Of a stretch of 64,000 nucleotides of DNA, positions 16,556 through 20,949 are shown piece by piece. A model generated the notes under the pieces. The model ran no database searches and had not been told where the DNA came from. It saw nothing but the letters and a program-made list of their open reading frames with translations. The stretch spans positions 558,001-622,000 of the forward strand of contig NZ_JAODVR010000002.1 of NCBI RefSeq assembly GCF_025399835.1. The letters run 5' to 3'. Both the position numbers and the translations under genes were made by a program. The DNA comes from Haloarchaeobius sp. HME9146. GTDB lineage: Archaea > Halobacteriota > Halobacteria > Halobacteriales > Natrialbaceae. Within the stretch, counting starts at the first letter, position 1. The number at the start of each line of letters is the position of its first letter.

Positions 16556-17098
16556 TTAGTCGATGTATCTGGCAGGGGCCGAGAGGCCGAACTCCTCGGC
16601 AGTGTCGGCCACGATGCCCTTCACCGTGTAGATGTCCGGTTTGTAGTACAGTTCGTGGTCGACACCGTACTCGTCTCGGAGGTGTTCGCGAACCCGGTTC
16701 ACGTCGTCTCTCGCGAAGTAATTGGGCGTGTAGACGGTCAGGAGGTAGTCGTCGTACATCGGGAGATTCTGGTACCCGAACGTGGTCATGGCCTTGACCG
16801 CCCAGATGGTGCCGTCCTCGGCGTCGGCGACGAGTTGGGGCCACAATTCTTCGATTCGCTCTGGGGACCCCGTGACCTGCCACTTCCCGATGAACTTCGT
16901 TTCTGCCAGTGCCTCGCGGTCGATCTCCCGGACCGCGTCGTCGTCAGCCGGTGGAAGATCGTCGGCTGTCACTTCCTCTGGGCGAGGGATCTCGTGCTCT
17001 GTGAAGTACTGGTCGCCACCGACTCTCGGGTCGTCACTCACGTCCCGACTTCGGAGCCAGTACGTCTCTTCATCTCGGATTTCGAGCGGGGACTGCAT
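16556..17098 (-). CDS. DUF1917 (Bles03-like / putative phosphothreonine lyase domain) protein
   Basis: 180 aa. Contains FIGKWQVTGSPERIEELWPQ, then TIWAVKAMTT, a YLLTVYTPNYF strand and VREHLRDEYGV with YYKPDIYTVKGI. This order (W, basic strand, VYT..., YKPDIYT) is the pattern of the DUF1917 family. A phosphothreonine-lyase-like fold has been proposed for the family; activity here is unknown. The small membrane protein follows on the same strand. Confidence 0.8.
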   Translation of the reverse strand: MQSPLEIRDEETYWLRSRDVSDDPRVGGDQYFTEHEIPRPEEVTADDLPPADDDAVREIDREALAETKFIGKWQVTGSPERIEELWPQLVADAEDGTIWAVKAMTTFGYQNLPMYDDYLLTVYTPNYFARDDVNRVREHLRDEYGVDHELYYKPDIYTVKGIVADTAEEFGLSAPARYID

Positions 17099-17161
17099 AT
17101 GTCAGGAGACCGGTTCGGGGGATACCAACGCTCGCCATACAGGGTGAAAGTGAAAGTAGTC

Positions 17162-17230
17162 CTCTTCCCCTTCTCGCGCTCTTCCCCTTCTTCCCCTTCT
17201 CGCGCTCTTCCCTTTCTTCCCCTTCTCGCG
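17162..17230. repeat. Pyrimidine-rich tandem repeat
   Basis: Two 26-bp units (17179-17204, 17205-17230) and a 17-bp partial unit (17162-17178) of CTCTTCCCCTTCTCGCG type, almost pure pyrimidine on this strand. It lies between the divergent starts at 17098 (-) and 17358 (+), so it occupies the shared promoter region. Confidence 0.85.
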
Positions 17231-17357
17231 ACCAACCCCCGCTGCCCCCGCGCCGCGCCCGCCCCCAGGAGTCCGGGGTCGCAACACGCGGTGGACTTTC
17301 CAACTGCAGACTACCTATGTGCAAAGCTACTTGTGTTCGACCTCCGAAGCCGAAACG

Positions 17358-18173
17358 ATGCCCGAGGACGCCGCCGACACGGACGAACTGAGCGTGCTCC
17401 AGAGCAAGCGCAACGCGACACAGTACCAGATACTGTCCCAGATCGCCGAGCGTCAGCCGGCGGTGAGCCAGCAGGAGATCGCCGACGAGATCGGGGTGAC
17501 GGCCCAGGCCGTCAGCGACTATCTGCAGAACCTCGTCGAGCGCGGGTTCGTGACCAAACACGGTCGCGGGCGCTACGAGGTGACGAAGGAGGGGGTGGAC
17601 TGGCTCATCTCGCGGACCGAGGACCTGCGCCGGTACGTCGACCACGTCTCCGAGGAGGTCATCGGTCAGGTGGACATCGAGACGGCCATCGCGGCGGGGG
17701 ACATCGCGGAGGGTGAGTCGGTGTCGCTGACCATGGAGAACGGGGTGATGCATGCATCGCCGGGGGACGATGGGTCGGCGACGGCGGTCGCGGTCACGAG
17801 TGCGACCGCGGACGAGGACGTGGGGGTCACCGACTTCGAGGGGGTGCTCGATTACGACCTCGGGACGGTGACCCTGGTCTCGATTCCGCGCATCCAGCGC
17901 GGTGGGAGCCGTGAGGTCCCGACCGAGACGCTCGTCGAGCAGGCAGGCGGGCACGATCTGCTGGCCGCAGCTGGGACGGAGGCGCTGGTGGCGTGTCGGC
18001 GCGCCGGACAGGAGCCCGACATCCGATTCGGGACTGCCGAGGCGGTGACCGAGGCAGCGACGAAGGGACTCGACGTGTTGCTCGTGGTCGTAACCGAAGA
18101 ACTCTCACGGCATACCGACCGCCTGCGTGATGGCAACATCGGGTACGAGGTCGTCGACGCAGCCGACCACTGA
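17358..18173 (+). CDS. Winged-helix transcriptional regulator (MarR-like HTH)
   Basis: 271 aa. The N-terminal HTH is clear: NATQYQILSQIAERQPAVSQ, EIADEIGVTAQAVSDYLQ, then the wing KHGRGRYEVTKEG. The C-terminal ~180 residues form a separate Ala/Val-rich domain (SLTMENGVMHA, YDLGTVTLVSIPRIQRGG, VLLVVVTEEL) that may bind an effector; no known ligand motif seen. ATG 17358 precedes the conserved region; the frame upstream runs into non-coding sequence. Confidence 0.88.
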   Translation: MPEDAADTDELSVLQSKRNATQYQILSQIAERQPAVSQQEIADEIGVTAQAVSDYLQNLVERGFVTKHGRGRYEVTKEGVDWLISRTEDLRRYVDHVSEEVIGQVDIETAIAAGDIAEGESVSLTMENGVMHASPGDDGSATAVAVTSATADEDVGVTDFEGVLDYDLGTVTLVSIPRIQRGGSREVPTETLVEQAGGHDLLAAAGTEALVACRRAGQEPDIRFGTAEAVTEAATKGLDVLLVVVTEELSRHTDRLRDGNIGYEVVDAADH

Positions 18174-18858
18174 GCTGTTCGATTCCCACACCTCGCTATC
18201 TGTACTCCGTCGTTCAGGTGAGTCCCGGTTCCGATGGCCTGGCCAGAACTCGTGCGTACACGCGGGAATCAATAATCAGGACGAGTGACCTGTCGATTCT
18301 GTATTACTCAAAGGAATCGGATAGCTTCAGATACGTAATGGTGGTTATACCGGCACATTTAAGTAATGGCTTCTGGTACTTGGTGATACCTCAATAGCAC
18401 GGCTTTCCAACCCGTGCAGGGGTAATCGGCATGATTCAAACGAAGACCACCAATCCGGTGCTCGCCATGACTTCCAGTGGCGAGTCCGCCTATGCCAATG
18501 GGAAGGGCGATGCCCTCCCTGTCGGCCGCCAGTGCGACACTGGCAATATGGGCGAACGCACCGGGTACGTGGCCTTCTCCGGTCGCCCCGCCGTTCGGTC
18601 CGTCTCTGCCGGTGCCGCATAAGGCCGTTTCGTGGCCCTGGGCGTTCTCTCGACCTCAGCTGTCGAGGTGACGCCATGTGCGCCGGTGGGCGGGTTCTCT
18701 GGATCGAACGGAATTCGTTCCACGACTCACCATCGGCGGGTCACGACTCTGTTCTGATAGGTACTCGGTAGTGACGGTTCCGTGATGAGTGCCAACAGTC
18801 GCGAGTGCTGGCTCGCGTGGCCGCCCCTGTGCCACGCTACCGTCGCTCGTGCACGCTC
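18174..18858. other. 685-bp stretch before the tRNA region, with one possible small gene
   Basis: Mostly non-coding. CATTTAAGT at 18355-18363 looks like a TATA element; a transcript from about 18385 would carry a short stem GCACGG/CCGTGC (18397-18402 and 18412-18417) ahead of a 63-codon ORF at 18431. The rest (18174-18350, 18623-18858) shows no ORF with good codon structure and no recognisable RNA. Confidence 0.5.
18431..18622 (+). CDS. Possible small protein, unknown
   Basis: 63 aa, Gly/Ala/Ser-rich (ends RPAVRSVSAGAA), with one Cys and no recognised domain. Support is the codon pattern (third positions mostly C or G over the second half), the TATA-like element ~75 nt upstream and the leader hairpin. 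It could equally be a chance ORF within a non-coding RNA. Confidence 0.35.
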   Translation: MIQTKTTNPVLAMTSSGESAYANGKGDALPVGRQCDTGNMGERTGYVAFSGRPAVRSVSAGAA

Positions 18859-18934
18859 GCCCAGCTGGTGTAGCCAGGCTGGATCATCGACCCCTGTCGC
18901 GGGTCGGACGAGGGTTCGAATCCCTCGCTGGGCG
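18859..18934 (+). tRNA. tRNA-Asp(GTC)
   Basis: Acceptor GCCCAGC/GCTGGGC with discriminator G, anticodon arm GACCC-CTGTCGC-GGGTC (anticodon GTC, U33 present), T arm GAGGG-TTCGAAT-CCCTC. CCA is not encoded. A GC hairpin GCCCCC/GGGGGC follows at 18937-18953. The 231 bp up to tRNA-Glu is GC-rich without a convincing ORF. Confidence 0.93.
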
Positions 18935-19165
18935 CTGCCCCCTGCGTGGGGGCGCGATGCTCGCTGCCGGGGCACACCGCCTCGTCGCAGAGAGGCATCG
19001 CTGTCAGCCGCTGGGGTTCCCCATCGACGATGGGCTCGCGCCCGAGGTGTGGGAATCCCGGGACCTGGTTGGGAGGTGGCTCCCGTCGCCCGGGTCTCGA
19101 AGCACGCCCTCACGCGCCCGTACCCTTTCGTCCTCGGTGGCAGCTGACGCTGCGCCGGGGGCGTC

Positions 19166-19239
19166 GCTCCCGTGGTGTAGCTGGACAATCACACGGCCCT
19201 TTCGAGGCCGGGACCCGAGTTCGAATCTCGGCGGGAGCA
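19166..19239 (+). tRNA. tRNA-Glu(TTC)
   Basis: Acceptor GCTCCCG/CGGGAGC, discriminator A, anticodon arm CGGCC-CTTTCGA-GGCCG (anticodon TTC), T arm CCGAG-TTCGAAT-CTCGG. Fully canonical haloarchaeal form. A protein-coding ATG begins only 4 nt after its 3' end. Confidence 0.95.
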
Positions 19240-19242
19240 CTT

Positions 19243-19560
19243 ATGGCACAGACTCGTCTCAGCCACGAGACAGCCGTAACGGCACACCTGCGCGTCCGCG
19301 TTCCCGACGGCGCACCGGGCGACCTGATGTCCGGCGCTGCGACCGTCATCGCCCGCATCGACGAACTCGACGCGGTCGACGTCGAACGCATCACCGGCAT
19401 CACGCCGAGCCTCAACGCCATCGAGGTGGACGTCGAGGTGACCGTTACGCTGCTGTCCGAACAACCCGACGACAGTACCGTCCGAGCCGACCTGGAGGAG
19501 GGCTTCGGTGTCGAAGCCGTCCACGAGGTCGCAATCGAATCCCAGGCCGTCCCGGCCTGA
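19243..19560 (+). CDS. Conserved-looking hypothetical protein cotranscribed with tRNA-Glu
   Basis: 105 aa with alternating strands and helices (VTAHLRVRVPDGAPGDL, IEVDVEVTVTLLS); no known motif. High third-position GC supports coding. The start is 4 nt after the tRNA 3' end, so any promoter must lie inside or before the tRNA. The mRNA is probably released by tRNA 3' processing, giving an essentially leaderless message. Two strong hairpins follow the stop. Confidence 0.7.
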   Translation: MAQTRLSHETAVTAHLRVRVPDGAPGDLMSGAATVIARIDELDAVDVERITGITPSLNAIEVDVEVTVTLLSEQPDDSTVRADLEEGFGVEAVHEVAIESQAVPA

Positions 19561-19632
19561 ACCTGGCGTAGCGCGGCCATCCCATAGCCATAGTCATCCC
19601 AACTGCCGACGCTGCCATCCCTTGCTGACGCT

Positions 19633-19678
19633 GGCGTGTTCGCGAGGCGAACACGCCGCTCGCCCGAGTCTCTCGGGC
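19633..19678. terminator. Two hairpins after the 19243-19560 gene
   Basis: GGCGTGTTCGC/GCGAACACGCC (19633-19643 and 19647-19657) is an 11-bp perfect stem with a 3-nt loop; GCCCGAG/CTCGGGC (19662-19668 and 19672-19678) is a second. They may mark a transcript end or a processing boundary before the RNA array. There is no T-run, so terminator function is a guess. Confidence 0.45.
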
Positions 19679-19692
19679 CCCTCCACACGTTC

Positions 19693-19821
19693 GGGGCGAT
19701 AGGATAGAACAATTCACTCCACACAGCTATTCACCGCTGTCGGTGCGAGTCGTGGAGTTCCTTCGGCACATTCCATCTGGTCGCTACCCAGAAGACGCAG
19801 GTTCGACCCCTGCTCGCCCCT
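19693..19821 (+). ncRNA. tRNA-like RNA 1 (candidate Y RNA)
   Basis: The ends form a perfect 7-bp acceptor stem GGGGCGA/TCGCCCC and a perfect T arm GCAGG-TTCGACC-CCTGC. In between are a D-arm-like GGAT/ATTC, then the shared hairpin: P1 CTCCAC/GTGGAG (19717-19722, 19752-19757), internal loop TATT opposite CGAG, P2 CACCG/CGGTG (19732-19736, 19741-19745). A further stem TCTGG/CCAGA (19777 region) follows. There is no normal 7-nt anticodon loop, so it cannot act as a standard tRNA. It belongs to the set encoded beside the Ro60-like gene. The call as a Y RNA is inference; an intron-containing tRNA is the main alternative. Confidence 0.6.
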
Positions 19822-19825
19822 TCGA
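19800..19825 (+). repeat. 26-bp direct repeat, copy 1 (3' end of tRNA-like RNA 1)
   Basis: Covers the T loop, T-stem 3' strand and acceptor 3' strand (GGTTCGACCCCTGCTCGCCC and following bases). An exact copy lies at 19897-19922. Confidence 0.9.
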
Positions 19826-19896
19826 AGTGTGCGAACGACAGTGAGCGCGATGCAGTGGTGCGAGGAGGTCGAATCAGGGAGCGGTCGAGCGACCGT

Positions 19897-19922
19897 GGTT
19901 CGACCCCTGCTCGCCCCTTCGA
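19897..19922 (+). repeat. 26-bp direct repeat, copy 2
   Basis: Exact duplicate of 19800-19825 without matching T-stem or acceptor 5' strands. The 71 bp between the copies contains GGTGCGAG (19857 region), a fragment of the shared hairpin. It looks like a decayed second tRNA-like unit or an integration scar. Confidence 0.85.
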
Positions 19923-20000
19923 CCTTGCTAACTACAGGACGCAGGCCAGAAGGCCTGAAACAACCGAACTTTCTACACGGTGTAGACTGTGTACACTGTG

Positions 20001-20008
20001 TAAAATTT
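20001..20008 (+). promoter_or_regulatory. TATA box upstream of tRNA-like RNA 2
   Basis: TAAAATTT in an otherwise GC-rich region, preceded by palindromic TACAC/GTGTA sequences (19974-19994). Expected transcription start is about 20030, just before the tRNA-like unit at 20045. Confidence 0.5.
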
Positions 20009-20044
20009 GCACAGCGCCGATAACGCCGCGAGGCCGAGGTACCT

Positions 20045-20103
20045 GACACGGTCGCGCATCGATTTGCGCGACGGTTGTGGTGGGTTCGACTCCCACTCGT
20101 GTC
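20045..20103 (+). ncRNA. tRNA-like RNA 2, no anticodon arm (candidate Y RNA)
   Basis: Acceptor GACACGG/TCGTGTC (one G-U pair) and perfect T arm GTGGG-TTCGACT-CCCAC enclose a single strong stem GTCGCGC/GCGCGAC with an 8-nt loop; only 7 nt (GGTTGTG) separate it from the T arm. At 59 nt it lacks a whole arm and has no anticodon. Just upstream, 20019-20038 (GATAAC-GCC-GCGA-GGC-CGAG) matches the internal-loop/P2/CGAG pattern of the other units, so the functional RNA may extend 5' to about 20011. Confidence 0.55.
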
Positions 20104-20107
20104 CTCC

Positions 20108-20146
20108 GGAGTCGAGGCCTGCCCACTCGACTCCCGCCGCGGGCGG
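20108..20146. other. Two hairpins between tRNA-like RNAs 2 and 3
   Basis: GGAGTCGAG/CTCGACTCC (20108-20116, 20126-20134) is a perfect 9-bp stem; CCGCC/GGCGG (20134-20138, 20142-20146) follows directly. They could be spacer structures for processing, a terminator, or part of another structured RNA. Confidence 0.55.
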
Positions 20147-20158
20147 TCGTGACGAGAC

Positions 20159-20277
20159 CGGTGCAGGGCTGGTAGCCGCGACATCCCTCCACACGTATTT
20201 TCACCGGCAGGCCGGTGCGAGTCGTGGAGTTACTTCGTTTCCAACGGACGTACCGGGTTCGATTCCTGGCGCATCGA
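20159..20277 (+). ncRNA. tRNA-like RNA 3 (candidate Y RNA)
   Basis: The 3' part is tRNA-like: T arm CCGGG-TTCGATT-CCTGG and acceptor strand CGCATCG plus A. The shared hairpin is very clear: P1 CTCCAC/GTGGAG (20187-20192, 20224-20229), TATTTT opposite CGAG, P2 CACCGG/CCGGTG (20202-20207, 20212-20217), then GTTACTTCG. The 5' acceptor strand is uncertain: CGGTGCA at 20159 pairs at 6 of 7 positions, whereas CGGTGCG inside the hairpin (20213-20219) pairs at all 7, so the RNA could switch folds. The boundaries are tentative. Confidence 0.5.
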
Positions 20278-20302
20278 CGCTCGTCACGGGGGCCCGCGCG
20301 CC

Positions 20303-20396
20303 GGAGCGGTAGCGTCTCCGGACCGATATTCGCCACTGGCGCGAGGTCTGGAGCTACTTCAGTGGTCCAACGTAGGTTCAAATCCTACCCGCTCCG
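20303..20396 (+). ncRNA. tRNA-like RNA 4 (candidate Y RNA)
   Basis: Perfect acceptor GGAGCGG/CCGCTCC with discriminator G and perfect T arm GTAGG-TTCAAAT-CCTAC. The space of the D and anticodon arms is filled by the shared hairpin: P1 CTCCGGACC/GGTCTGGAG (20316-20324, 20345-20353), GATATT opposite CGA, P2 CGCC/GGCG (20331-20334, 20338-20341), then CTACTTCAG. Compared with units 1 and 3, A-T in P2 is replaced by G-C, a compensatory change. CCACTG/CAGTGG (20333-20338, 20360-20365) is a competing stem. It has no anticodon loop with U33. Confidence 0.62.
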
Positions 20397-20411
20397 CTCT
20401 GCTGCTGGCAA

Positions 20412-20432
20412 CTTTCACCGGAAACGCGGTGT
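20412..20432 (+). repeat. Isolated ORB-like sequence in the tRNA array
   Basis: CTTTCACCGGAAACGCGGTG plus T matches the origin repeats at 1204-1616 through the CACCGGAAAC core and the GGTGT tail. It sits between tRNA-like RNA 4 and tRNA-Val, 19 kb from the origin, inside a weak stem CTGGC/GCCAG. Confidence 0.6.
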
Positions 20433-20450
20433 CCGTTCGCCAGCTGCCGT

Positions 20451-20521
20451 GGGCGCATGGTCCAGCGGGACGACGGCACCCTCACGAGGTGCAGATCGAG
20501 GTTCGACTCCTCGTGTGCCTA
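20451..20521 (+). tRNA. tRNA-Val(CAC), divergent acceptor stem
   Basis: Cloverleaf: acceptor GGGCGCA/TGTGCCT (G1-U72 and G5-U68 wobbles), D arm GTC/GAC with GG in the loop, anticodon arm GCACC-CTCACGA-GGTGC (anticodon CAC), variable AGAT, T arm CGAGG-TTCGACT-CCTCG, discriminator A. The terminal wobble is unusual for a housekeeping tRNA. Confidence 0.85.
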
Positions 20522-20525
20522 TGCT

Positions 20526-20598
20526 GGGGTCGTAGTTCGAATGGTAGAACGTCTCCGTGGCACGGAGATGGCTCGCTGTTCGATTCCGCGCGATTCCA
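20526..20598 (+). tRNA. tRNA-Ala(GGC)
   Basis: Acceptor GGGGTCG/CGATTCC includes the G3-U70 pair that identifies alanine tRNA. D arm GTTC-GAATGGTA-GAAC, anticodon arm TCTCC-GTGGCAC-GGAGA (anticodon GGC), T loop TTCGATT with one mismatch in the T stem (CGCTG/CCGCG). It lies 4 nt after tRNA-Val. Confidence 0.82.
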
Positions 20599-20600
20599 CT

Positions 20601-20673
20601 GTCGGGATAGCACGATTGGTCGTGCACTCGGTTGTTAGCCGAGCGGTTCCAGGTTCGAATCCTGGTCTCGACG
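20601..20673 (+). tRNA. tRNA-Asn(GTT)
   Basis: Acceptor GTCGGGA/TCTCGAC, D arm GCAC-GATTGGTC-GTGC, anticodon arm CTCGG-TTGTTAG-CCGAG (anticodon GTT), T arm CCAGG-TTCGAAT-CCTGG, discriminator G. It lies 2 nt after tRNA-Ala and is the last RNA before the Ro60-like gene. Confidence 0.88.
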
Positions 20674-20796
20674 TGCGACGACCGGCAGCCTCGTACTGTC
20701 GGTACCTCCGGCCCAGTCTTCTCGGCAGGTGGAACGTACTCACACACTGCCTGAAGGCTTATGACGAAACCGTCGCTCAGTCGAATTACGGGGCGA

Positions 20797-20846
20797 GTGG
20801 GAGCGATACTTCATCCTGACCCGGCCCGAATGGGCCACGCTCCCGC
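20797..20846 (+). promoter_or_regulatory. Structured leader of the Ro60-like gene
   Basis: GTGGGAGCG (20797-20805) pairs with CGCTCCCGC (20838-20846); inside is GGCCC/GGGCC (20823-20827, 20832-20836). The segment GGAGCGATACTTCA resembles the GGAG-Y-TACTTC that ends the shared hairpin in the tRNA-like RNAs. A TATA-like GGCTTATG at 20755-20762 would start a transcript ahead of it. It may be a binding site for the encoded protein. Confidence 0.45.
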
Positions 20847-20949
20847 GGTTTTCCCCGCACTTCCACTTTCCGTACTGGGGTCGCAGTTTCCACCCCGAAC
20901 GCGCTGGTGGGCGCAGGCCATTGAGGCCACCTTTCCCACCGTGATAGCG

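Noticed and set aside
18937-19165. Additional structured RNA between tRNA-Asp and tRNA-Glu
   Set aside because: Beyond one GC hairpin at 18937-18953 I could not find a consistent fold or a copy of the shared hairpin.
19693-19821. Reading tRNA-like RNA 1 as an ordinary intron-containing tRNA
   Set aside because: No 7-nt anticodon loop with U33 can be restored by removing one segment, no bulge-helix-bulge pair was found, and two other units share the inserted hairpin. Kept as an alternative only.
19857-19917. A fifth tRNA-like unit ending at 19917
   Set aside because: The 3' end is an exact copy of unit 1, but the acceptor 5' strand pairs only 6 of 7 and the T-stem 5' strand does not pair. 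Treated as a decayed copy.
19690-20680. Integrated virus or plasmid marked by tRNAs
   Set aside because: No integrase, capsid, primase or other mobile gene nearby; the 26-bp direct repeats enclose only 71 bp.
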